Source of the DNA: an uncultured Alphaproteobacteria bacterium
GTDB lineage: Bacteria > Pseudomonadota > Alphaproteobacteria > Rs-D84
Reading direction: 5' to 3'
Length of the DNA: 12,416 bases
Assembly: GCA_937901165.1 (NCBI GenBank)
Contig: CALCGS010000076.1
Span: forward strand, 1 to 12,416
Shown here: piece after piece, positions 6,700-12,416 of the stretch
Numbering within the stretch: position 1 is the first letter of the stretch
How the letters are laid out: every line of letters begins with the position of its first letter
Made by a program: the position numbers and the translations under genes
Notes under the pieces: model-generated
The model's input: only the letters and a program-made list of their open reading frames with translations
What the model was told of the DNA's origin: nothing
The model's database searches: none

Positions 6700-6729
6700 A
6701 TTTTCGAAACCTAAATAAAAGGACGTTAT

Positions 6730-7062
6730 ATGAAAAAAGTTTTGTTATCAGGTTTATTGGCTGGGTTGGTTGTGTTTTCTGCAAACGCATCTGATGATGG
6801 TTTTTATTCAGAAACAGTAACAACAGAAGTCAATTATTCTCATCGTGCAAATGTGTATACTTATGACGATGGTGCTTATGTTGCACCAAAACGTGTTGTA
6901 CGTAATCATTGCAACAGATGTAATGCACAACAACCTGTTCGTGTTAAAGAATATACAGAAGTTGTTGACCATTATCGTGTTTATGAACCTGTGACTGTAT
7001 ATGTACCAGCTGGAACATATTCAGAACGCCGTGTTTGTCGTTATAATAATTGTGCACGCTAA
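6730..7062 (+). CDS. Small secreted Tyr/Cys-rich protein of unknown function
   Basis: The 110-residue product has a textbook signal peptide, MKKVLLSGLLAGLVVFSANA, with cleavage expected after ANA at about residue 20. The mature part is about 90 residues, rich in Tyr, Val, Arg and His, with two Cys pairs: CNRC (about 61-64) and CRYNNC near the C terminus. The spacing would allow two disulfides or a metal site. Repeated Tyr/Val stretches (EYTEVVDHYRVYEPVTVYVP) suggest a beta-rich fold. No family is recognised. It has its own promoter, a good ribosome-binding site (AAGGA, 6 bases from the ATG) and its own terminator, so it is a single-gene, probably well-expressed unit. Confidence 0.75.
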   Translation: MKKVLLSGLLAGLVVFSANASDDGFYSETVTTEVNYSHRANVYTYDDGAYVAPKRVVRNHCNRCNAQQPVRVKEYTEVVDHYRVYEPVTVYVPAGTYSERRVCRYNNCAR

Positions 7063-7066
7063 AAAT

Positions 7067-7096
7067 AAAAAAATCCCCATCAAAGGGGATTTTTTT
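7067..7096 (+). terminator. Rho-independent terminator of the 6730 gene
   Basis: A perfect 12-bp stem, A7-TCCCC with GGGGA-T7, encloses ATCAAA and starts 4 bases after the stop codon. It has the classic T-run on the plus strand. Confidence 0.9.
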
Positions 7097-7124
7097 GTTA
7101 TAAATAAGGAAAAAAGGATTTTTT

Positions 7125-7751
7125 ATGTTAGTTGGATTTCATCCGTTTATTAATTATTGGCGGGATGTAATATATGAATGTTGCAAAGATCGTTGTTTCC
7201 ATTATAAGGAAAGTAATTTAGCCTTATTTAAAACTTTGCAAAAATTAATAACACAAACTGATGTATCAGATGAATTTATAGCCAGTAATAAATTTAAAGA
7301 TTTTGAAAAAAGTAATTTTGTTTCTGGGGTGTTAACAAATAATTTTGCATATAATTGTAAGTTGACAAGTTTTGAATCTAAAAAGAGATATAACAATTAT
7401 TATGGTAATAACGATTGTTATCCTTCTCATTATACTCCACCAGTTCAACAGATAAATAAAAAAAATGTAGTTGAATATTGTAAAAAGGCAAATGTAGAAA
7501 TTGTCGCAATAAATACACCATATAGAATACAGAACGATAAATGTATTTATACTATGGCAAAAAATAATAAAAGGTATTATATAAAAAATGGCGATTTTGT
7601 TACTGTTGTCGATAATGAATTGGTGTTTTATCAATTGACACAATGCGTGTTTAATGAAGTATCAAAAAAAACACACCAAAATATCAATTTAGAAAAATTT
7701 ATCGCACAAACAAATGAATTGTATAAAAGATTAGAACAAAAAACATTGTAA
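7125..7751 (+). CDS. Very AT-rich orphan protein of unknown function
   Basis: The 208-residue product is not recognised. Two 60-base samples inside it (7261-7320, 7561-7620) are only about 20-22% GC, against 35-40% in samples of rpoA and of the 10815 gene, and it is rich in Asn, Lys, Tyr and Ile. The start MLVGFHPFINYWRDVIYECC has an amphipathic, Cys-rich opening but no signal peptide; further Cys are scattered (about nine in all). The ATG at 7125 follows AAAGGA by 8 bases. It starts 28 bases after the terminator of the previous gene, and only a TATAAA (7100-7105) hints at a promoter. Low GC and lack of homology I can name are consistent with recent acquisition or a fast-evolving orphan. It is one intact frame, so it is likely real. 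Confidence 0.6.
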   Translation: MLVGFHPFINYWRDVIYECCKDRCFHYKESNLALFKTLQKLITQTDVSDEFIASNKFKDFEKSNFVSGVLTNNFAYNCKLTSFESKKRYNNYYGNNDCYPSHYTPPVQQINKKNVVEYCKKANVEIVAINTPYRIQNDKCIYTMAKNNKRYYIKNGDFVTVVDNELVFYQLTQCVFNEVSKKTHQNINLEKFIAQTNELYKRLEQKTL

Positions 7752-7804
7752 AAATATAATTTGTTAAAAAACTATTATTTAATGTAATGTGCTAGATTTT
7801 ATTC

Positions 7805-7833
7805 TTGTGTGAAAAAGCAAGATATGTTAAAAT
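7805..7833 (+). promoter_or_regulatory. Putative promoter of the TM2-domain gene
   Basis: TTGTGT (7805-7810) and TAAAAT (7828-7833) are 17 bases apart, with a TGT immediately before the -10 forming an extended -10. The leader is about 26 bases and holds AAAGGAGAA ahead of the ATG at 7866. Confidence 0.55.
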
Positions 7834-7865
7834 TCCTACTATAGATAATAAAGGAGAAATTTTTT

Positions 7866-8201
7866 ATGTTTTGTCCAAATTGTGGTGCCAAGGGGTTGTC
7901 TGCCCAGGCAAAAATGTGTCCAAAGTGTGGGCATCCGATAAATATAAATACTGGAACCAAAGGTGCGTCACCAAAATCAAGATTGGTTGCGTTTTTGTTG
8001 GCATTTTTGGTCGGTATATTCGGTGCACATAGGTTTTATTTGGGCAAGACTGGAACTGCGATTACGCAACTGGTTTTGACCCTGACACTTTTTGGAATGA
8101 TTATCAGTGGAATTTGGGCGTTGATAGATTGGATTGTTATTTTATGTGGTGATATGACCGATAAAGATGGTAAGAAAGTTATTGATTGGGATGCAAAGTA
8201 A
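7866..8201 (+). CDS. Zinc-ribbon and TM2-domain membrane protein
   Basis: The 111-residue product has an N-terminal zinc ribbon with CPNCG (about 3-7) and CPKCG (about 18-22), then a linker and a TM2 domain. The TM2 part has two membrane segments (about 40-55 and 65-92) joined by the conserved GAHRFYLGK turn, the family's DRF-like motif with His in place of Asp. A short charged tail (MTDKDGKKVIDWDAK) follows. Proteins with this arrangement are widespread in bacteria, but their biochemical role is not established. The start is fixed by AAAGGAG about 7-8 bases upstream. It is a single-gene unit with its own promoter and terminator and does not point to a pathway. Confidence 0.88.
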   Translation: MFCPNCGAKGLSAQAKMCPKCGHPININTGTKGASPKSRLVAFLLAFLVGIFGAHRFYLGKTGTAITQLVLTLTLFGMIISGIWALIDWIVILCGDMTDKDGKKVIDWDAK

Positions 8202-8219
8202 AAAGTTTGTGTGAAAATA

Positions 8220-8240
8220 AAAACCGGAAAACCCGGTTTT
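8220..8240 (+). terminator. Terminator of the TM2-domain gene
   Basis: An 8-bp stem, AAAACCGG with CCGGTTTT, encloses AAAAC and is followed by AATTTT. It lies 18 bases after the stop and only 6 bases before the tRNA-like element, and could also stop leftward transcription of the accessory operon. Confidence 0.75.
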
Positions 8241-8245
8241 AATTT

Positions 8246-8340
8246 TGGCGCGCCCAGCAGGATTGTTCGCATACGCTCACCACGCGTAAGGTTTGCACTG
8301 CGTTATCACTTGTGCGAACCAACTATCGTGTCGAACCTGC
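8246..8340 (-). other. 3' end of a tRNA-Arg-like gene with a 67-nt insert in the T loop; possible attachment-site remnant
   Basis: Read on the minus strand, this holds a T-stem 5' strand GCAGG (8340-8336), TTCGA of the T loop, then 67 extra bases (about 8331-8265), then AT, the T-stem 3' strand CCTGC (8261-8257), an acceptor 3' strand TGGGCGC, discriminator G, and CCA (8248-8246). Removing the insert gives a normal 7-base T loop, and the whole resembles the 3' end of alphaproteobacterial tRNA-Arg genes. The D arm, anticodon arm and 5' acceptor strand are missing: the stop codon of the next gene lies 4 bases upstream. The insert is GC-rich and can fold, with GTTCGCA (8265-8271) pairing TGCGAAC (8313-8319) and an inner TACGC/GCGTA hairpin (8272-8288). 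It is probably not a working tRNA. Confidence 0.6.
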
Positions 8341-8344
8341 AACT

Positions 8345-8782
8345 TTATCTTTTGTTTTGTTGTGTTTCGGTAAACACTGAATCTTTGATTCGGTTAAATT
8401 TAGCGCGTTGCTGTCTGGCCAAAGTGATATCACGATTGTATTTTATGGTTGGATAATAAAGCACTTTTTCGTTTTTATAAAGATCCTTGTCGAATTTGAC
8501 AATGATTGTATCCCCGGAAACTAAATACTCATAATCATCAGGATTATGATAACCAAGCCCGATCAAAATTCTTTCGCTGGTATCTGTATCAATATCACGA
8601 ACCAACATTTTGTCTTTCTCGACCTTAGTAACAATGTTCTTGTATTCTTTTTTTCTGCCACAGTTCATATAAATACCAGAACCAATTATCCCTGCAGCCA
8701 GAACCCACATCATGTAAAGCAGAAAAGATGCTGACACATCTTTGTTTTTTTTGTTTGTTTGATTTTTGTATACTATTATCAT
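8345..8782 (-). CDS. Single-pass membrane protein of unknown function (accessory cluster)
   Basis: The 145-residue product starts MIIVYKNQTNKKNKD, a basic N terminus, followed by one membrane segment at about residues 18-40 (FLLYMMWVLAAGIIGSGIYM). This gives a probable N-in topology with about 100 residues outside. The soluble part has alternating beta-like patches such as YEYLVSGDTIIVKFDKDLY and ends in a basic helix. I recognise no family. The ATG lies one base after the stop of the preceding gene (TAA-A-ATG), so it is probably translated by coupling; no separate ribosome-binding site is visible. Its stop codon is 4 bases from the tRNA-like remnant, making it the last gene of the cluster. 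Confidence 0.7.
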   Translation of the reverse strand: MIIVYKNQTNKKNKDVSASFLLYMMWVLAAGIIGSGIYMNCGRKKEYKNIVTKVEKDKMLVRDIDTDTSERILIGLGYHNPDDYEYLVSGDTIIVKFDKDLYKNEKVLYYPTIKYNRDITLARQQRAKFNRIKDSVFTETQQNKR

Positions 8783-8783
8783 T

Positions 8784-9431
8784 TTATTTACTTTTTATCT
8801 TTTGATTTTTCAATATATTGTCTAAAACACCAACGGTTTTATTACGAACAGTATCCGTATATTCAAACATACAATCACATCTTTGTTTTGCAAGCGTTGG
8901 AACATTTGTAGAGTGTGTACCGGCAAAATTACGTTGGAACACAGTATCCGCATAATCATACACAATTGGAATACATGCTTTTTCTATATATTGACGAAGA
9001 TAACCAGATTCATAAGATGGGTGTTCTTCTGTCAGTTTGTCCTGCATGTTCCAGATTTCAACCCACTTTTTTAAATCGCCGATATATTTTTGTTCCAATC
9101 CAGAATTTTGAAGCAACGTAAGTAATGCATTTGGGGTTGGATTATAATCCTTGATAGACAATCTATATTTTACATGAAAATCATATCGTCTGTAAATCGG
9201 GGTAAAAACATCGGTTAAATTTAAAATAAAACCATAATTAGATCTTGTGCAATCCCTTTGGTAATCGTCATGGGTGTAATCTTCATCGTCACAATCATAG
9301 CCAGGTTCACTCCAACCCTTTAACCTGTCTGGATTATATGTGTCAATCAATAAGGGTTTTCGAACATCACGTAATCCGTCATGTAATTTTTTTAACAAAT
9401 CCAATCTGTCTTGTTCTGCATTAAATGACAT
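8784..9431 (-). CDS. Acidic/Tyr-rich cytoplasmic protein of unknown function (accessory cluster)
   Basis: The 215-residue product is unrecognised. The start at 9431 (MSFNAEQDRLDLLKKLHDGL) is preferred because AAAAGG lies 8 bases upstream; a GTG at 9440 in the same frame has no site. There is no signal peptide or membrane segment. Residues about 40-60 are strongly acidic with Cys (GYDCDDEDYTHDDYQRDC), and a later pair reads CDC. Several segments are helical. The order in the operon is 10815, 10272, 9557, 8784, 8345, with short gaps and one direction throughout. The function cannot be inferred from the sequence. Confidence 0.7.
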   Translation of the reverse strand: MSFNAEQDRLDLLKKLHDGLRDVRKPLLIDTYNPDRLKGWSEPGYDCDDEDYTHDDYQRDCTRSNYGFILNLTDVFTPIYRRYDFHVKYRLSIKDYNPTPNALLTLLQNSGLEQKYIGDLKKWVEIWNMQDKLTEEHPSYESGYLRQYIEKACIPIVYDYADTVFQRNFAGTHSTNVPTLAKQRCDCMFEYTDTVRNKTVGVLDNILKNQKIKSK

Positions 9432-9443
9432 AATAAGCACCTT

Positions 9444-9560
9444 TTATCTTTTATTCACGCGTATTTGATTTACAATTTCGCTATAAAAATCATTTGCCTT
9501 TTGTTGCGCAGATTTTAATAATCCATCGCCATTAAAGTTTCCATATATTTTTACCTTTAT
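9444..9560 (-). pseudogene. Out-of-frame C-terminal tail of the 9557 gene (38 codons without a start)
   Basis: Directly after the stop of the 9557 gene, a shifted frame stays open for 38 codons: it includes KVKIYGNFNGDGLLKSAQQ and ends NQIRVNKR before TAA. It has no ATG, GTG or TTG that could start most of it. Adding one A to the AAA at 9560-9562 joins it seamlessly to the upstream protein, giving 268 residues. Its end carries the same AAAAGATAAA motif seen at other gene ends in the cluster, and the next gene's ribosome-binding site follows. It is most simply the displaced end of the upstream gene; a separate small gene with an unusual ATA start is a weaker alternative. Confidence 0.5.
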
Positions 9561-10249
9561 TTAGTTTTTGTAAAATAGTCACGAAATCTTTGTATTCTGT
9601 CCGCATTCTTGTAACCCAACCCTGATGTTGTAAAATCTGTTTTCATTTTTGCATTGTTTGTAAAAGATCTGTATTTTTCAAATTCGGGATCATTTAACAT
9701 AAATGCAGTAATATAAACAGCCGCATAAGCCCCATAGTCCCCATCTTCTTTGCCTTTTGGCACAGCCAACGCATAAAGGTATTTGTATTTATCGTCTTGT
9801 TGTTGTGCGTATGCCAATGTTGGTCTGTCAAATTCAGGAATTGGTTTATGGATTTCTTCGGTTCCTTCTGGTTTACACGTCATCAAAGAATCAACATCCG
9901 CCATGGTGCTGTCTGGGGTTACAAATTTTGATTGGTTAAACAATTGTATTTTTGGTTTAACCATTTTATAAAATCTTTGGTTATCACCACTATGAATCCA
10001 CCTGTACCACCGTTTTTTATAATAATTATTAACATGATTCTGATATAACATAACCCTGTTCATAACTTGATAAAGCATATTCGTAAATTCAGGATTATCA
10101 AACTCACACTCCAATACAATCGTATCATTTGGAAGAAATATTTCATAATCACGCGGATCGGTTACCAGTGCATAAAACTTATTTGCAGACACTGGTTTCA
10201 AAGCCCAAACATATTGATCAGTAGTTCTTTGTTGTACTTGTATTGTCAT
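9557..10249 (-). CDS. Unknown protein of the accessory cluster, probably cut short by a frameshift
   Basis: The 230-residue product as it stands starts MTIQVQQRTTDQYVWALKPV after AAAGGA, 7 bases from the ATG. The N-terminal third is beta-rich, followed by an aromatic and basic segment (YYKKRWYRWIHSGDNQRFYK, about 77-96) that could contact nucleic acid or membrane; this is only a guess. The rest contains acidic linkers and a helical end (GYKNADRIQRFRDYFTKTK). It has one Cys and no signal peptide. No family is recognised. A 38-codon open tail in another frame follows at once, so the intact gene is probably 268 residues and ends at 9444. Confidence 0.7.
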   Translation of the reverse strand: MTIQVQQRTTDQYVWALKPVSANKFYALVTDPRDYEIFLPNDTIVLECEFDNPEFTNMLYQVMNRVMLYQNHVNNYYKKRWYRWIHSGDNQRFYKMVKPKIQLFNQSKFVTPDSTMADVDSLMTCKPEGTEEIHKPIPEFDRPTLAYAQQQDDKYKYLYALAVPKGKEDGDYGAYAAVYITAFMLNDPEFEKYRSFTNNAKMKTDFTTSGLGYKNADRIQRFRDYFTKTK

Positions 10250-10268
10250 TATTCTTTTCCTTTATAAT

Positions 10269-10284
10269 TTTTTATCTTTTGATT
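10269..10284 (-). repeat. Gene-end motif AAAAGATAAA of the accessory cluster (one of several copies)
   Basis: The minus-strand sequence AATCAAAAGATAAAAA occurs here at the end of the 10272 gene and again, identically, at the end of the 8784 gene (plus coordinates 8792-8807), where it is read in a different frame. Shorter matches (AAAAGATAAA) end the displaced tail at 9444 and the 8345 gene, and CAGATAAAAAAGATA is found at the end of the 10815 gene. AT-rich composition raises the chance of coincidence, but the frame difference argues against simple amino-acid conservation. Confidence 0.4.
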
Positions 10285-10802
10285 TGTTTTGTTTCAGCAA
10301 GTTTTTCAATCATGATTCTGTATCCATTGATTTCCAACGGTTTGCCAGCATAATCAAATAAATTTGCATTTTGTAATACGTTAACTAATGATGCAGTCAC
10401 ATCAGGTTTATATGAAAACAGATTATGTAAAAATCTAGTATCGTTATCTAAAAAATACATACTCTGGTATGCACACATTTTTGCACATCGTTCAACTGTA
10501 TCGTATTTTTTTACCTTAATCCACCTGGAAAGAAGACCATTGTTATATCTTACACGACACCATGCATGCGGGCCGTGTTTATATGAAGGCAGCCCCACAC
10601 CAATCCTTGGATACGGGCTTTCTGATGACATTACGTGCACTTCGATAATATTCGGAAAATTACGTTGTATATGGTCCATATGCATACGCAAATCATCAGA
10701 ACACCAGATTGCTTGATTGCGATAGTGTTCTGCGGGTTTTCCGCCGACCATTGTTCCGTCAGCAGTAATTGTAATATATTCTGTATTTGGAATATCTGTC
10801 AT
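10272..10802 (-). CDS. Unknown soluble protein of the accessory cluster
   Basis: The 176-residue product is unrecognised. It begins MTDIPNTEYITITADGTMVG, with no signal peptide or membrane segment. The first half looks alpha/beta with GGKPAEHYRNQAIWCSDDLR and HGPHAWCRVRYNNGLLSRWI; the conserved-looking Trp-Cys pairs and His/Asp residues could be structural or catalytic, but no known active-site pattern fits. The second half is helical with CAKMCAYQSMYFLDND, and the end is basic (ETKQIKR). The ATG is 12 bases from the stop of the 10815 gene and 22 bases separate its own stop from the next start, so it sits within one transcript. No ribosome-binding site beyond an AAAAAGA run is visible. Confidence 0.7.
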   Translation of the reverse strand: MTDIPNTEYITITADGTMVGGKPAEHYRNQAIWCSDDLRMHMDHIQRNFPNIIEVHVMSSESPYPRIGVGLPSYKHGPHAWCRVRYNNGLLSRWIKVKKYDTVERCAKMCAYQSMYFLDNDTRFLHNLFSYKPDVTASLVNVLQNANLFDYAGKPLEINGYRIMIEKLAETKQIKR

Positions 10803-10814
10803 TTTATATCTTTT

Positions 10815-12416
10815 TTATCTGTTATGCCCCAGTTTGCAAGTTTTACATGCATCGTTTAGTTTTTTCTTAAGAGCATCCATATCGGTTTTATTTGCTAATG
10901 TTATATCTACACGATTTTGCGCCTGCATATGTCGATTATCATCAAAAAATGCATGATTCCAATTTGCAATATCACAACTTAAAGGTCTTGCTTGTTTGTA
11001 AACTGGGCAAGTCTCTAAAGCTGTAGCACAATCACAGCATACATCAAAAGATGCTGGATCATCAAATCGCACAAATGTGAATTTTCTTTGTTGTGGTTGC
11101 GCTTTTTTTCTGAAAGCCAAACTATCTCTAACATCGTTTAGCATCCCGTCATCAAGTTCGTTTGCTGTGACATTTGTGCCACGCGTAAAAGATTCATAAC
11201 CATGCTTTAAACTTTCAATGCCATATTTTTCAGCATATGCGACATAGCAGGCTTTACGTAAACGGTCTGGGCAATCGCTGTCCATTAAATAATGGATTGC
11301 CGGATTCATTCCCCAACATTCTTTGTGGTGCCAATGTGTTGCCGTTGCCATAAAGACATCGATAAAATCTTGTTCGCTTAATTTGTCATATTGCATCCAT
11401 TTTAACGCACGATAATTTGTGCGTGCAGCCAACCTGCAAATTTCTTTGTATTTCCCTGGTTCTAGAAATTTAGGGTCAACTAATGCCATTTGTCGTGCGT
11501 ATACTTCGCCACGGGTATCATCAATGTTTGCCAAACAATATTCCGCACATACCGCTATTTTTGCCAATTCGAAATATGCTTGTTTGGTCAATTTATGTTC
11601 AACCGGTTTTACCAATACAAACAGTAATCCTGTACGTGATAATGGCGTTTTGAAAATACGAATATATTGTTCGTTGTTAATACCATATTTTACAGGATCA
11701 ACAAACATAATATTTTCATGTGCACGAATATTTGAAACACCTATTTCGTTTATCCATTTCAATAAAGCGGCATTCTCTTTTGTCTTTTCGTTGAAATCGA
11801 ATCTCAATCCTTCAAACGAATCGATAAGATTCAATCTAGCCTCAACATATTTCTTTGCATCGTTGCCGTCGATGAAACGCTTGATATAGAGAATGTCATC
11901 AGCAAGTTCGATGTCACTGTATGGTGACTTTTTGAAACCGTATTTGTGGATTTCTTGAAGTCTAGTTAGAAGCTTTTTCAAATCATTGGATGGAACATGA
12001 TCGACATACTTCATAATGATTCTAGAGAGAGCGACATCGATATCTTTGATGTTAACCTTTTCCGATGGCTTGTTTTTGATGGAAATATCCTTGTCGCCGA
12101 GAGATAGGTTGTTTATCAATAAATCAACAAGGATCTTTATCGAATGCTCAGCATCTTCTTGTGAAGCGTATTCAAAGAATCTATCAGCAAATTCGCCATC
12201 TCTTCCGATTGCCTTCAAAGAGCTGAAATATGACTCGAAATCGGTATAGTTTGTGTCTCTTAAAAGCAAATACAATTTAGCCTTGTACGCGTCTTTAGAT
12301 GAATCAGTGATAGACTCAAGCTCCATAAAGGCTGCCTTCCTTCTTTTGGCCGCCATTACAGGGTCTTGTGTCTGAGATGCTCTACGCAATGAATGGATGG
12401 CAGCATCAATTTGCTC
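10815..12416 (-). CDS. Large unknown protein with a Cys-rich C terminus, first visible gene of the accessory cluster (5' end outside window)
   Basis: The frame is open to the window edge, so the start is not seen; 533 residues are visible. An in-frame TTG at 12389 and ATG at 12353 could be starts, but the coding pattern continues upstream. The N-terminal 220 visible residues are helical and charged. The remainder is also largely helical. A C-terminal Cys cluster (about residues 455-480: CCDC, ETCPVYKQ, LSC) and a final CKTC suggest a metal site, which is inference. Codon use changes near 11760: upstream, Arg is mostly AGA, Ile ATC and Phe TTC; downstream, Arg is mixed with many CGT/CGA, Ile ATT/ATA and Phe TTT. 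This points to a mosaic gene. No family is recognised. Confidence 0.7.
   Translation of the reverse strand, partial: EQIDAAIHSLRRASQTQDPVMAAKRRKAAFMELESITDSSKDAYKAKLYLLLRDTNYTDFESYFSSLKAIGRDGEFADRFFEYASQEDAEHSIKILVDLLINNLSLGDKDISIKNKPSEKVNIKDIDVALSRIIMKYVDHVPSNDLKKLLTRLQEIHKYGFKKSPYSDIELADDILYIKRFIDGNDAKKYVEARLNLIDSFEGLRFDFNEKTKENAALLKWINEIGVSNIRAHENIMFVDPVKYGINNEQYIRIFKTPLSRTGLLFVLVKPVEHKLTKQAYFELAKIAVCAEYCLANIDDTRGEVYARQMALVDPKFLEPGKYKEICRLAARTNYRALKWMQYDKLSEQDFIDVFMATATHWHHKECWGMNPAIHYLMDSDCPDRLRKACYVAYAEKYGIESLKHGYESFTRGTNVTANELDDGMLNDVRDSLAFRKKAQPQQRKFTFVRFDDPASFDVCCDCATALETCPVYKQARPLSCDIANWNHAFFDDNRHMQAQNRVDITLANKTDMDALKKKLNDACKTCKLGHNR

Noticed and set aside
8246..8340. Permuted two-piece tmRNA or integron attC site
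   Set aside because: A tmRNA acceptor piece needs an intact T loop, and no tag-coding region or 5' tmRNA consensus is present. The attC core sequences (GTTRRRY and RYYYAAC pairing) are not found at the expected ends.
9557..9570. Programmed ribosomal frameshift at the end of the 9557 gene
   Set aside because: No classical slippery heptamer or downstream pseudoknot is visible; a one-base deletion is simpler.
1..12416. CRISPR array, rRNA genes, intact tRNA genes or insertion sequences
   Set aside because: No regularly spaced repeats, no rRNA signatures, no complete cloverleaf and no transposase or terminal inverted repeats were seen.

Overview
The window is AT-rich and reads as chromosome of an uncultured alphaproteobacterium, probably a host- or gut-associated lineage with a reduced, rearranged genome. 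This rests on an alphaproteobacterial-type RpoA, an L17 with a long Lys/Ala/Thr-rich tail, a short LptC-LptB pair, a peptidoglycan-binding OmpA lipoprotein, and a Cys-rich secreted protein ending in an InlB-like repeat. The lineage is inferred from protein features; no 16S gene is present.

Layout. Positions 1-706 (minus) hold the LPS-transport pair lptC-lptB, with lptB cut by the window edge. Positions 796-3499 (plus) hold a secreted protein, an OmpA-family lipoprotein and a small ORF behind its own promoter, closed by two strong hairpin terminators. Positions 3749-4723 (plus) encode a secreted Cys-rich protein. Positions 4768-6500 (minus) hold rpoA and rplQ. rplQ is broken by an apparent one-base deletion inside a perfect palindrome, and the pair is detached from the usual ribosomal operon. 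Positions 6730-8201 (plus) hold a small secreted Tyr/Cys-rich protein, a very AT-rich orphan, and a zinc-ribbon/TM2 membrane protein.

Positions 8246-12416 (minus) are the unusual part. At least five tightly packed genes of unrecognised function run leftward as one probable operon. The cluster stops at what looks like the 3' end of a tRNA-Arg gene (T arm, acceptor strand, CCA). The 5' part of that tRNA is missing, and its T loop is interrupted by a 67-nt GC-rich insert that can fold. A short motif, AAAAGATAAA, recurs at gene ends in this cluster. The first gene changes codon usage sharply partway along, and one gene appears to have lost its last 38 codons to a one-base deletion. Together these suggest an accessory island joined at a tRNA site. 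No integrase is visible in the window, and the function of the cluster cannot be read from the sequence.

The core genes concern the envelope (LPS export, peptidoglycan anchoring, secreted proteins) and transcription/translation (RpoA, L17).
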